Shown here: piece after piece, positions 9,061 through 18,075 of the stretch | How positions within the stretch are numbered: position 1 is the stretch's first letter | Layout: every line of letters starts with the position of its first letter | DNA from: Sneathiella chinensis | GTDB taxonomy: Bacteria > Pseudomonadota > Alphaproteobacteria > Sneathiellales > Sneathiellaceae | NCBI RefSeq assembly: GCF_012720115.1 | Contig: NZ_VNWN01000010.1 | Span: 19,817 to 83,816, forward strand | Length of the DNA: 64,000 bases | Direction of reading: 5' to 3' | Translations under genes and position numbers: made by a program | The notes under the pieces: generated by a model | Told to the model about the DNA's origin: nothing | Seen by the model: the letters and a program-made list of their open reading frames with translations, nothing else | The model's database searches: none

Positions 9061-11121
9061 TTAGGCAGTGGCCTGCACGTCAACGACGATATTGCCGATT
9101 TCATCGACCCAGGCGCGGGCACCGGGATCAATAACGAAGGTCGAGTCGAATTGCTCAATGATGGCCGGGCCGTCAAATTCCGCCCCTGCTGGCAAGGCTT
9201 CCCTGTTATAGATGACAGTTTCGTGCCACTGGCCGTCAAAATAGGCCTGGCGGGTTCCCACCTGCGCCTGTTCCAGCGTCGTGTCTGCTCCCGGCTTGAA
9301 CAGGGACATATCAATAGGTTTGCGCGCCCCGATCACCGTTGTCCGAATATTGACCAGAACCGGCACCATTTCCGGCAAGGACAGGTTAAACCGGTCGATA
9401 TAGGCCTTCGTCAAATCGGCCAGAACCCCTTCGATATCAAAGTTACCGCTCTTGACCGGAATTCTCAGAACATGGGACTGTCCGCGGTATAGAAGATCGA
9501 CCTCGTGGCGAACTTCGGTGGTCTCAGTGGAGACATTCTCCCGCACCAGCAGGTCCCGCCCCTCTTCCGCCTGAGCCGCCATAACCGCATCCACTTCTTC
9601 CCCTGACAAATCGGTGAACGGCTTGTTCACGGTCTGGACAAAGTCATGGCGCACATCTGCAAGCACACATCCCAGCGCCGAGGTAAGGCCGGGGAAGCGA
9701 GGCGCGACAACCGACGGAATACCCAGCTCCCGCGCGATCGCGACCGCGTGCAGGGGCCCCGCCCCGCCGTAAGGCATCAGGGAGAAGTCCCGCGGATCGT
9801 TTCCTTTTTCAATCGAAATCAGGCGGATGGCACCGGCAAGCTCATTCACAGCCACATCAACAATCGCGGCGGCAACTTCCTGTGCGGACATATTCAACGT
9901 CTTGCCCAGTTGCTCTTCCATGGCGGTTGCGATTTTCTCCAGCGGCGCCTTGCCCTCGGAACCGGTGACAGATTCTGCGTTGATCCGACCCAGCAGGAAG
10001 TTTGCGTCCGTAATGGTCGGCAACTCGCCGCCGCGGCCATATCCGATCGGCCCCGGGAAAGACCCGGCACTTTCCGGCCCGACCCGCAACATTCCTGCCT
10101 TGTCGATATGGGCGATACTACCGCCCCCCGCACCAATGGTGTGAATATCGATCATGGGAATTCGGATCGGGACACCATAGGCGAGGTCCTTTTCCGCCGC
10201 GATAACCGGCTCTCCATCCACGATCAGGGCAACGTCATAGCTGGTGCCCCCCATGTCGCCGGTAATAACGTTCGGAAAACCGGAGGCCTTGGCAATTTCC
10301 GCTGCCGCCAGAACCCCGGCCGCAGGACCAGACATCACTGTATGGGCCGCATGTTCACCTACCAGAGACGAAGACATCATCCCCCCATTGGCCTGCATGA
10401 CCAGCAGCTCGTTCTTGAACCCCTCATCCTCAAGCGCGGCCTGCACCCGCTCGATATAGCGGGTCACAATGGGCCGGATGGACGCGTGAATGGCCGCTGT
10501 TGTTCCCCGCTCAAATTCCCGCATTTCACGAACGATTTCGCTACCGGCAACGACGTTCCCGTTCGGCCAGAGTTCCCGAACAATTTCAGCGCAGCGCTTT
10601 TCATGCTCCGGATTGACGTAGGAATGCAGCAGGTGAATGACCACGGATTCAACATCTGTTTCCATGATCTGACGGACGGTCTCGCGCACCTCATCCTCGT
10701 CCAGGTCAATCAGAACCCGGCCCTTTGCATCCAGACGTTCCGTCACCTCATAGCGATCATTCCGCTCAATCAGCGCCTCAAACGTCCCGGACAGGCCATA
10801 GGCATAGGGACGTGTCCGGCGGCCCAGCTCCAGAATATCACGGAAACCACGGGTCGTGATCAGGGCACAGCGAGCGCCTTTTCGTTCCAGAACGGCGTTG
10901 GTCCCGGCTGTAGTGCCGTGCACCAGCCAATCGATTTCCTCAGGCCCAACCTTCAGTTCCTCAATTCCCTCAAGAAAGCCACGGGCGCGGTCATCCACAG
11001 TCGTGGGAACCTTTGCTGTCCGAAACTCTCCCGTGGTCGTATCGACCATCAGAAAATCGGTGAATGTTCCCCCCACATCCACGCCAACATTAATTGTCCC
11101 TGACTGGTTGTCCTTCTGCAT
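9061..11121 (-). CDS. hyuA: Hydantoinase/oxoprolinase family protein, subunit A
   Basis: A protein of 686 residues with the ATP-binding actin-like fold. The N terminus reads NVGVDVGGTFTDFLMVD (residues about 11-27), the phosphate-binding motif of the HyuA/oxoprolinase group, and GDMGGTSYDVALI and GAGGGSIAHID follow. The frame is open far upstream to 11538, but the ATG at 11121 is chosen because the family starts just before the VGVDVGGTFTD motif. AGGGATT lies upstream. It is the first gene of the operon running down to 3226 and is divergent from an IclR regulator, which probably controls it. Confidence 0.88.
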   Translation of the reverse strand: MQKDNQSGTINVGVDVGGTFTDFLMVDTTTGEFRTAKVPTTVDDRARGFLEGIEELKVGPEEIDWLVHGTTAGTNAVLERKGARCALITTRGFRDILELGRRTRPYAYGLSGTFEALIERNDRYEVTERLDAKGRVLIDLDEDEVRETVRQIMETDVESVVIHLLHSYVNPEHEKRCAEIVRELWPNGNVVAGSEIVREMREFERGTTAAIHASIRPIVTRYIERVQAALEDEGFKNELLVMQANGGMMSSSLVGEHAAHTVMSGPAAGVLAAAEIAKASGFPNVITGDMGGTSYDVALIVDGEPVIAAEKDLAYGVPIRIPMIDIHTIGAGGGSIAHIDKAGMLRVGPESAGSFPGPIGYGRGGELPTITDANFLLGRINAESVTGSEGKAPLEKIATAMEEQLGKTLNMSAQEVAAAIVDVAVNELAGAIRLISIEKGNDPRDFSLMPYGGAGPLHAVAIARELGIPSVVAPRFPGLTSALGCVLADVRHDFVQTVNKPFTDLSGEEVDAVMAAQAEEGRDLLVRENVSTETTEVRHEVDLLYRGQSHVLRIPVKSGNFDIEGVLADLTKAYIDRFNLSLPEMVPVLVNIRTTVIGARKPIDMSLFKPGADTTLEQAQVGTRQAYFDGQWHETVIYNREALPAGAEFDGPAIIEQFDSTFVIDPGARAWVDEIGNIVVDVQATA

Positions 11122-11139
11122 AATCCCTAAATCCGTTAA

Positions 11140-11183
11140 TTTCGATAAATGAAACTTTGTTCTGATTAATGATACTATTAATC
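11140..11183. promoter_or_regulatory. Candidate IclR operator between hyuA and iclR
   Basis: A perfect inverted repeat, GATTAAT at 11164-11170 and ATTAATC at 11177-11183 with a six-base spacer, lies in the 167-bp divergent region. A second, smaller inverted repeat (TTTC at 11140-11143, GAAA at 11151-11154) is nearer to hyuA. IclR regulators usually bind such palindromes in divergent promoters. Confidence 0.45.
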
Positions 11184-11288
11184 TGGACGGGGGATTGTCA
11201 ATGGCGAAATCACTGTTCCCTTGCACCATCGATGATGGCAGGATAGAAAACGGCTCTCGGCAAAAGATAAAATGAAAGAAGAACCTAA

Positions 11289-12056
11289 GTGAGTGAGGAA
11301 AAGAACGGCCCCCTGGAACGGTATCTGACGGTTTTGGAAATTGTGGCGGCATCCCATGACGGGTTAAGCCTGACAGATATCGCGACCTTGACCGGATTTC
11401 CCAAACCGACCGTTCACCGCCTGACAAAAAGTCTGGTTGAAGCCGAGGCCCTAACCGCTGAAGACAAGCGGCAAAAGACGTTCCGTATCGGGCGGCGCAT
11501 GTGGCGCATCCTGCAATTGGGACTGGATGACAATACACTGGCCTCCTACGCCCAACTCGCCTGTGACGAGTTGTCGGCCCGCATTCAGGAAACCAGCTAT
11601 ATTGTCAGGCTGGATCGCAACCAGATCCGATCCGTTGCCCGTTCGGCCCCGGATCAGGGACACCGGCTTCACGTTCTTCCCGGCTCCGAACTGCCGTTCC
11701 ATGCAGCGGCTTCCGCCAAAGCCATTCTCGCCTTTCAGGACGAGCGCACAGTCCGGCGATTGATGAAGGAACCGTTTGAGCAACTGACAGCCCGCACCAA
11801 AACATCCCTGCCGGACATCGAGGCGGAGTGGGAACAGGTCCGCGAGCGGGGGTATGCCGTTTGTGACCGTGAAATTGATGACACCATTCTTGCCTATGCC
11901 TGCCCTGTCCATCTGGAAAAGGCGGGGGTGCTTTATGCCGTTGGCGTGACCGGACCCAGCAGCCGGATGGCCAAACATCCAGAAGCCTACTGGATTGAGG
12001 AACTGCAAAAGGCGGCACAGCATTTCGCGGAAATGCTCACCACTCTCGACCAATAA
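11289..12056 (+). CDS. IclR-family transcriptional regulator
   Basis: A regulator of 255 residues with an N-terminal winged helix (about residues 8-75, LTDIATLTGFPKPTVHRLTKSLVEA) and a C-terminal IclR effector domain (PFHAAASAKAILAF, RGYAVCDREID). The start is GTG, preceded by AGAAGAA. It is transcribed away from hyuA. It likely controls the HyuAB/aminotransferase/CoA-transferase operon and perhaps the TRAP transporter that converges on it. The effector is unknown. Confidence 0.88.
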   Translation: MSEEKNGPLERYLTVLEIVAASHDGLSLTDIATLTGFPKPTVHRLTKSLVEAEALTAEDKRQKTFRIGRRMWRILQLGLDDNTLASYAQLACDELSARIQETSYIVRLDRNQIRSVARSAPDQGHRLHVLPGSELPFHAAASAKAILAFQDERTVRRLMKEPFEQLTARTKTSLPDIEAEWEQVRERGYAVCDREIDDTILAYACPVHLEKAGVLYAVGVTGPSSRMAKHPEAYWIEELQKAAQHFAEMLTTLDQ

Positions 12057-12062
12057 AAAAAA

Positions 12063-12100
12063 CGGGCCGGCGGGACGTTTGGAACGCCCGGGCCGGCCCG
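12063..12100. terminator. Bidirectional terminator between iclR and dctM
   Basis: CGGGCCGGC (12063-12071) pairs perfectly with GCCGGCCCG (12092-12100), with further pairing inside the arm. The left flank is a run of A's and the right flank is CTTTCATTCTTTT, so it can end transcription from both convergent genes. Confidence 0.75.
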
Positions 12101-12110
12101 CTTTCATTCT

Positions 12111-13421
12111 TTAAAAGATCGCGTTTGGCAGATACAGAATGATCTCCGGGAAGATGATACAGATCGCCACTGCCAGCAGCATCAGCAGGATGAACGGGAT
12201 CACCGACTTGTAGATATCCATCATACTGACGGAATCCGGCGCGACCCCTCGCAGGTAAAAGAGGTTGTACCCGAAAGGCGGCGTCAGAAAGCCGATTTCC
12301 ATATTGATGATATACAGAATCCCGAACCACACCGGATCAAATCCCAACTGAATGATGATCGGCACAAAAATCGGAGCCGTAATCAGGATAATACCGACCG
12401 TGTCCAGAACCATCCCCAGCGCCAACAGGATGACCTGCATTCCGATCAGGATGACATAGGGGTTCAGGTCAAGCCCGAGAACCATGCCCTCAATCAGACG
12501 AGAGGCCCCCATGGCTGTATAGAATGTGGACAGGGCAGACGCCCCGATAATAATCCAGAAGATCATGCAGCTCAGCAACAGGGTCTCGAACGCGGATTCC
12601 TGCATGCTCTGCCAGTTGAGCTGACGCCGAACCGCTGCGGCAACGATGGCACCGCCGGCACCGATGGCCGCCGCCTCGGACACACTGGCCACCCCCAGCA
12701 GAATGGACCCAAGTACAGATGCAACCAGTCCCAGCGGCAGAACCAGACCTTTCAGGCTGACCAGCTTTTCACCAAGACTGTATCGGGTCATGGTGGCGCC
12801 GCCCGCGATGGAAGGTTGAAGCTGACCCCGCAGCAGCAAATAGACGCTAAACAACACCGCAATCAGCAATCCGGGCAACACACCGCCCGCATAGAGCTTA
12901 CCGATTGAGGTATTGGCCACCAGCCCATACACGATCATGGTCACGCTTGGCGGAATCAGGATACCCAGCGACCCACCTGCCGCCACGGACCCGAGAGCCA
13001 TATCCTTGCCATAACCGCGGCTCAACATGGCCGGAATGGCGAGAACCCCCATGGAGATCGTCGCGGCCCCACTGATACCGGCCATGGCCGCAAACACCGT
13101 ACAGATGATAATGGTGCCGATGGCCAGCCCACCGCGCAGCCCGCCAAAGAATTTCTGCATGGTGTCATACAGGTCTTCGGCAATTCGGGACTTTTGCAAC
13201 ATGGTCGCCATGAAAATGAACAGGGGAATGGCGATATATTCAAAACTGGATGTGTTCTGGAACGCCCGCAGGGGCATCATGTTCAAGGCCATCGGGCTCC
13301 AGAAGAAATAGATCATGGCGGCACTGAGGCCCCCAAGGGCAATGGCGATCGGGACCCCCAACGCCAAAAAGAACAGCATGCTGCCAAACAGCAGCGGCGT
13401 TACCAGTAACGGATCAGGCAT
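12111..13421 (-). CDS. dctM: TRAP transporter large permease
   Basis: The large membrane subunit (436 residues) of a tripartite ATP-independent periplasmic transporter, driven by an ion gradient. It has about 12 hydrophobic segments and typical blocks: PLFIFMATMLQKSRIAEDLYD, GSLGILIPPSVTMIVYG, MGMVLDTVGIILITAPIF and INMEIGFLTPPFGYNLFYLRG. It overlaps the small permease gene by eight bases. The system belongs to the catabolic cluster by position; its substrate is probably an organic or amino acid related to the HyuAB pathway. Confidence 0.9.
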   Translation of the reverse strand: MPDPLLVTPLLFGSMLFFLALGVPIAIALGGLSAAMIYFFWSPMALNMMPLRAFQNTSSFEYIAIPLFIFMATMLQKSRIAEDLYDTMQKFFGGLRGGLAIGTIIICTVFAAMAGISGAATISMGVLAIPAMLSRGYGKDMALGSVAAGGSLGILIPPSVTMIVYGLVANTSIGKLYAGGVLPGLLIAVLFSVYLLLRGQLQPSIAGGATMTRYSLGEKLVSLKGLVLPLGLVASVLGSILLGVASVSEAAAIGAGGAIVAAAVRRQLNWQSMQESAFETLLLSCMIFWIIIGASALSTFYTAMGASRLIEGMVLGLDLNPYVILIGMQVILLALGMVLDTVGIILITAPIFVPIIIQLGFDPVWFGILYIINMEIGFLTPPFGYNLFYLRGVAPDSVSMMDIYKSVIPFILLMLLAVAICIIFPEIILYLPNAIF

Positions 13422-13938
13422 TGTCTTCCCCTCCCGCGGCCTCGGCCTTGACGGCGGCCCACAAACGGATCAGATGCGAGACCCATGCCAGACAAAGAAG
13501 GGCACCCCCAACCGGAATGGCGGCTTTTGCAATCCAGACCGGTCCGCCCCAGCCCCCGGTAGCAGACCGCTCCCCGATCAGGAAGGAGCCATAGGCAAAC
13601 TTGCCGCCCAACCAAACAAGAACCGCAGCGAAACAGGCAAACAGAATTGTGGAGACGAACGTATCAATCAGGGCTTTCATTTTGGGGCTCATGGCGGCGT
13701 GGAAAACATCCACCCGGACAAACTGCCCCTTTGCCAGCGCCCAAGGACCACCAAGAAGGATAAAGAGTGTCAGCATCCATGCGCTCAGTTCATGCGCCCA
13801 TGACGAAGGCATGTCAAACAAACCACGCGATATCATTTCAAAAACGATGACCCCGATCATCGCAAAGATCAGGAAGGCGACGATTTTACCAATCACCGCC
13901 AGCCCCTGATCTATATAGCCACTTAGTCTCTCCAGCAT
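13414..13938 (-). CDS. dctQ: TRAP transporter small permease
   Basis: A protein of 174 residues with four hydrophobic segments (near 13-35, 45-70, 85-115 and 135-160) and WMLTLFILLGGPWALAKGQFVRVDVF, the usual DctQ pattern. It pairs with the large permease in the membrane. A strong stem-loop separates it from the binding-protein gene upstream. Confidence 0.88.
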   Translation of the reverse strand: MLERLSGYIDQGLAVIGKIVAFLIFAMIGVIVFEMISRGLFDMPSSWAHELSAWMLTLFILLGGPWALAKGQFVRVDVFHAAMSPKMKALIDTFVSTILFACFAAVLVWLGGKFAYGSFLIGERSATGGWGGPVWIAKAAIPVGGALLCLAWVSHLIRLWAAVKAEAAGGEDNA

Positions 13939-13970
13939 CGAGCCCTACATCTTGTTATCAGAAAGCACAA

Positions 13971-14000
13971 CCGGCCCGCCTCCTTGCGAAAGCGGGCCGG
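13971..14000 (-). promoter_or_regulatory. Intercistronic stem-loop between dctP and dctQ
   Basis: CCGGCCCGC (13971-13979) and GCGGGCCGG (13992-14000) form a perfect nine-base-pair stem. It lies between dctP and dctQ and lacks a long T tract. Such hairpins typically stabilise or partly attenuate a transcript so that the binding protein is made in excess over the permeases. Confidence 0.6.
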
Positions 14001-14013
14001 TAACGAATTAAAA

Positions 14014-15039
14014 TCAGCGACCGAGTTTTGCGAGGAACTTCTCAAGCATTTCCACGCCTTTCTGTGCAAGGCCACCCTGGGCGGCATAGCCTTTCCAGAG
14101 CTTGGCGGCCTCTTCTTCCATCTGTGCCCATTCGGCGTCAGGAATGACGGAAATCTGGACACCAGATTCCTGCATTTCGCGAAGCGCCTTCGAATCCAGC
14201 ATATCCGCCCGGGCAATGTAGTCAAAAGATGACGCCACAACCGCCTGGTTCAGGATCGCCTTGATATCCTCCGGCAAGGCATTCCATGCTGTCTGGTTCA
14301 CCGCAAAAAAGTTGTTCGGAACCGGCATCGGGGAAGGCTGAACGTAGTATTTAGCCACTTCATGGAAAGAGTTGTTCTGGTTCCCGGAAGCACTGGCCCA
14401 GCGGGCCGCATCCAGAACGCCTGTCGCCAGCGCCGTGTAGATTTCACCGCCGCCCATGAAGACCGGTGTGGCCCCCATGCTTTCGTACCATTTGGCCTCA
14501 AGACCAAAGGAACGGATTTTCAGACCCTGAAAATCGGCCATGGACGTAATCGGCTTCTTGGACATGATATCCCAGGAAGAGGACAGTTGCGGGCCCAGAT
14601 AGAAAACGCCATGAGCCTCATAGGCTTTGCGGGCCAGCTCCAGAAAGCCTTCGTTATAGAAAAAGTTGTAACGCTCGATCGGTGTCCGCAAGGACCCCGG
14701 CACGCCGCTTTCCAGATTGGCGATCGGCCCCATCTTGCCGGCGTAATAGCCGCCTGTGAGAACGGCCATTTCCGTCAGGCCGACACTGACAGCCTCAAGA
14801 CCATCCTTGATCGGGAACAGGGCGCCAACCGGATAGACCTCAAACGAGATACGACCGCCAGACAGCTCCTTGGACAGGTTTGCAAACTTCTCCTGCAAGG
14901 CCACATAACCCGGCTCCCCTGCGTTCAGGTTGCTTTGAATACGCCATACAATGGCATCATCAGCCTGCGCCATGGACGCCATACCCAGCAAACCAACGAC
15001 ACCAACCGCCAGCTTTTTAAATGTTTTCACTCCAAACAT
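14014..15039 (-). CDS. dctP: TRAP transporter periplasmic binding protein
   Basis: The solute receptor of the TRAP system. The ATG at 15039 gives a protein of 341 residues with a clear signal peptide (MFGVKTFKKLAVGVVGLLG, cleavage after AQA), and GGAG precedes it; the longer reading to 15114 is not supported. GLKIRSFGLEAKWYESMGA and GGGEIYTALATGVLDAARW are typical DctP segments. It heads the dctPQM operon. The ligand is unknown. Confidence 0.88.
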   Translation of the reverse strand: MFGVKTFKKLAVGVVGLLGMASMAQADDAIVWRIQSNLNAGEPGYVALQEKFANLSKELSGGRISFEVYPVGALFPIKDGLEAVSVGLTEMAVLTGGYYAGKMGPIANLESGVPGSLRTPIERYNFFYNEGFLELARKAYEAHGVFYLGPQLSSSWDIMSKKPITSMADFQGLKIRSFGLEAKWYESMGATPVFMGGGEIYTALATGVLDAARWASASGNQNNSFHEVAKYYVQPSPMPVPNNFFAVNQTAWNALPEDIKAILNQAVVASSFDYIARADMLDSKALREMQESGVQISVIPDAEWAQMEEEAAKLWKGYAAQGGLAQKGVEMLEKFLAKLGR

Positions 15040-15438
15040 GCTTTTCTCCGAGCCAGTTTTTGATTTTGTTTCGTTTTTCAAAACTTTGTATCTATTTTCG
15101 AAATACTGACACAATCAGCAAGAAACTGTCAAGGGGTGCATAAGAAGATTGCGAACAGCCCGGCACAGCAAGCGGTACGCAGGAATTCGGCGCAAAATCC
15201 TTACCCCGGAAACAGCGCAACGACCTTTGCGCTCCCCTCTTAACACGGCGAGGCAGCCATCTCATTGCATAAATATGATTATATCTCTTGGGGCCAATGG
15301 CTGGCCCCACCAGACAAGCGCTTACCCTGCCCCCCGCGCAGCCCGCATCAAAAAGACAGCAGAACCATGGCACAATGCCGTTTACTATTAGCAAGTCTTG
15401 CGTATGATACCCGCGAAAATAAGAATAGGATCAGCTCA
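15040..15438. other. Divergent intergenic region dctP / MFS
   Basis: About 400 bp without a credible gene. The dctP side is AT-rich and holds TTTCGAAA at 15097-15104 within the imperfect palindrome GTATCT...ATAC (15089-15107), a possible operator. Open frames here lack family features and ribosome-binding sites. Confidence 0.5.
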
Positions 15439-16665
15439 ATGTCCAGCTACAAGGCCATCCGGCCTGTCTTACCCATCCTGATTTCCGCCGCCCTCATGTT
15501 GACCATCAGTTTTGGCCTGCGCCAAAGTCTGGGTCTGTTCATGCCGTCCATCACCAGTGACATTGCGGTCACCATCACCGATTTCACGGCGGCCATTGCG
15601 CTGCAGAATCTGGTCTGGGGTCTGTGCCAGCCTTTTGCCGGCATCGCTGCCGACCGTTGGGGCTATCGCCCGGTCATGGTGTTCGGCGGCCTTGCCTATC
15701 TTCTCGGCATGCTCAGTCTGGCAGCAGCGGATGGTGTCTTGCTGGTCATGCTGGGGGCGGGTATTTGCGTTGGTGTGGGGATGGCCTGCGCCTCCTTCGC
15801 CATGACATTGGCTGTGACCTCCCGGTTGGTGCCGGTCTCGATCCGCAGTACCGCCCTTGGGGTTGTGTCTGCCGCCGGTTCCATCGGGGCCATGATCACC
15901 GCCCCCTACGGCCAATTCCTTGAAACGGCCTTTGACTGGCGCATTGCCCTGCTGGGGCTGGCCATTCTGGCCTTCCTGATCATCCCTGCCGCCTGGGTGG
16001 CGGGCCGGGTCGACAAGGAAGCGCCACTTGAACTGTCCTCGGACAATACGGACAAGCTGTCGGCCAGCGCCGCCCTTCAGACAGCCATCAAAAATCCATC
16101 CTTCGTGGTCATGAGCATGGCCTATCTCGTGTGCGGCATGCAGCTTGTCTTTCTGACAACCCACCTGCCATCCTATCTGCAAATCTGCGGGATGGATCCC
16201 ATGCTGGGGGCCACAGCCATCGGGATGATCGGAGGCTTCAACATTCTGGGAAGCCTGTTCTTTGGCTGGGCCGGTGGCCGCTGGTCCAAGCAGGTTCTGC
16301 TGGGCATGATCTATTGCGCCCGCTCGCTTGTGCTGGCGTGGTATTTTACCCTGCAGCCGACCCCGGAAAGCACCCTCCTCTTTGCCGCACTCATGGGTTT
16401 TCTCTGGCTGGGGGTCTCGCCCCTTGTTGCCGGGTCGGTGATCGAGATGTTTGGTCTGCGCTGGCAGGCCATGTTGCAGGGTGTGGCCTTCTTCAGTCAC
16501 CAGTTCGGCAGCTTCCTTGGCGCCTTTGGCGGCGGCTGGCTGTTTGACAGGCTGGGCTCCTACGATCTGGCCCTGCAGATCGGCATCGGCATGGGCCTGT
16601 TTGCCGGGCTGTCGCAAATTGCCTTCGCGCTCTATCGTCCGGTCGGCCGGGTCCGCCAAAGCTGA
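15439..16665 (+). CDS. MFS transporter
   Basis: A protein of 408 residues with 12 predicted membrane segments. The ATG at 15439 is chosen because AGGA precedes it and the first helix follows at once (PILISAALMLTISFG). The motif GIAADRWGYRPVMV after helix 2 is the MFS loop 2-3 signature. It resembles the monocarboxylate/oxalate-formate group. It is divergent from the TRAP operon and may be part of the same catabolic region, but the substrate is unknown. Confidence 0.82.
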   Translation: MSSYKAIRPVLPILISAALMLTISFGLRQSLGLFMPSITSDIAVTITDFTAAIALQNLVWGLCQPFAGIAADRWGYRPVMVFGGLAYLLGMLSLAAADGVLLVMLGAGICVGVGMACASFAMTLAVTSRLVPVSIRSTALGVVSAAGSIGAMITAPYGQFLETAFDWRIALLGLAILAFLIIPAAWVAGRVDKEAPLELSSDNTDKLSASAALQTAIKNPSFVVMSMAYLVCGMQLVFLTTHLPSYLQICGMDPMLGATAIGMIGGFNILGSLFFGWAGGRWSKQVLLGMIYCARSLVLAWYFTLQPTPESTLLFAALMGFLWLGVSPLVAGSVIEMFGLRWQAMLQGVAFFSHQFGSFLGAFGGGWLFDRLGSYDLALQIGIGMGLFAGLSQIAFALYRPVGRVRQS

Positions 16666-16701
16666 CCCTTGATCTGCCCGCATTGAGGACGCCATAAAAA
16701 A

Positions 16702-16733
16702 GGCGCCACGACCGACTTTCCGGCCGTGGCGCC
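16702..16733. terminator. Bidirectional terminator
   Basis: GGCGCCACG (16702-16710) pairs perfectly with CGTGGCGCC (16725-16733). ATAAAAAA lies on the left and CGCTTTCC on the right. It separates the convergent MFS gene and the ABC-transporter operon. Confidence 0.7.
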
Positions 16734-16757
16734 CGCTTTCCTGAACGGGGAAAGAAC

Positions 16758-18008
16758 TTATTTCATGCCAAGCTGGATCCGCAGGGTTTCCGCCAGTTCC
16801 CTGACCCGTGCTTCCGGGTCCGCCCCTTCGGCAATATCCACCATCGCCGCTGCGATCAGGTCGGTCACCGCAACCCCTTCAGGGCCGGGATAGGAATACC
16901 AGGGGCCCGCATAATTGGCGACCTGACTGTGTGCCACACGGGCGTTCCGGTTGTTCTTGTAAAACTCACCCAGATAGGCGTCATCTTCGATCACCAGCGC
17001 GTTCGCCGGGGCATAGCCGGTATTTTCCACAATGATTTTCTGACCTTCCGGGCCGGTCACAAAGGACATATATTTCCACGCAGCTTCCTGCCGCGCCTTG
17101 TCGTCCGTCAACAGGACAATGGCGGAACCACCGGTCGGGAAATACACGCTGTTCTTGTCCGTCGCCGCAAGCGGTGTCGGCAGCACAGTCAGCTCAAAAG
17201 CATCCCCTGCGCCCTGCTCAAACCGCTTTTGCAGGGAGGAACTTTCAAACATGATGCCAAGGGTTCCGGCGGGCATGGCCTGACGGGCCTCGTTGTCACC
17301 ATAGGATTTCATACCGCCTTCCGTAACAAACCGCTGATAAAGACCGGCGGCACGAATACCCGCCTCGCTATCGAAGGCGATGTCGCTTTCATCCCCGGAC
17401 AGCGGACGTCCCCCATGGGCGCCCAGCAGGGACTGGAAACGCCAGTCATGCCGATCGATCCAGATCCCGTCGATATTGTCCCCAAGCGCATTGATCTTGG
17501 CTGCCAGTTCAATCACACCATCAAACGTCTTGGGGAAATTTTCCATGGAACCGCCGGCCCGTTTCACCAGATCCGGGTTGACATACATGACCAATGTCGA
17601 AGCAGAAGTCCCGAGGGCATGCTGCTTGCCCTTATATTCGCCCAAAGACAACAGCGCCCGGGTGTAGCCCAGTTCTTCTGCCTTGTCGCCAAGGAAGCCA
17701 TCAAGCGGTTGGGTCATCCCGCGGCTTTCAAGAATACGCCACCGGTTCAGCCCCACATAGGCCACATCCGGTGTTGTCCCCGCCACGGATTCCCGCAAGA
17801 GCCGCTGGACCCCCTCGGCATAATTTTCCGCCGGGCCGTCAATCCGTACCTTGATATCCGGGTTCTTTTCCATGAACGCATCGGCAAGGGCCTCCTGGGT
17901 ATCGGCCCAGATGGTCGGGATCGCATAATGAACCCGGATTTCGGTTTCCTGGGCACTCGCACTGGTGGCCGCCACGGCAAGTGCAGCGGCAAAGAATAAC
18001 GACTTCAT
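16758..18008 (-). CDS. ABC transporter extracellular solute-binding protein, family 1
   Basis: A periplasmic receptor of 416 residues of the carbohydrate/glycerol-phosphate type. The ATG at 18008 has GGAG upstream and begins a signal peptide (MKSLFFAAALAVAATSASA). YFPTGGSAIVLLTDDKARQEAAWKYMSFVTGPEGQ is typical of UgpB/MalE-like proteins. It is the last gene of its operon, after the ATPase and two permeases, which is an unusual place for a binding protein; a 67-bp gap precedes it. Confidence 0.85.
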   Translation of the reverse strand: MKSLFFAAALAVAATSASAQETEIRVHYAIPTIWADTQEALADAFMEKNPDIKVRIDGPAENYAEGVQRLLRESVAGTTPDVAYVGLNRWRILESRGMTQPLDGFLGDKAEELGYTRALLSLGEYKGKQHALGTSASTLVMYVNPDLVKRAGGSMENFPKTFDGVIELAAKINALGDNIDGIWIDRHDWRFQSLLGAHGGRPLSGDESDIAFDSEAGIRAAGLYQRFVTEGGMKSYGDNEARQAMPAGTLGIMFESSSLQKRFEQGAGDAFELTVLPTPLAATDKNSVYFPTGGSAIVLLTDDKARQEAAWKYMSFVTGPEGQKIIVENTGYAPANALVIEDDAYLGEFYKNNRNARVAHSQVANYAGPWYSYPGPEGVAVTDLIAAAMVDIAEGADPEARVRELAETLRIQLGMK

Positions 18009-18075
18009 CTTTGTTAACTCCAAAAAGTAAAACTGGAAGCACACGGTTGGGTCCGCGCATCACGGTTATGTTGGA

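Noticed and set aside
9646..11103. 485-codon plus-strand open frame opposite hyuA
   Set aside because: Antisense shadow of hyuA; no motif and no ribosome-binding site.
9061..11538. 825-codon version of hyuA
   Set aside because: The family begins just before the VGVDVGGTFTD motif; the upstream 139 codons lie in the divergent promoter and look non-coding.
15469..16695. 408-codon minus-strand open frame opposite the MFS gene
   Set aside because: Antisense of a membrane-protein gene, giving a Gly/His/Gln-rich product typical of shadows.
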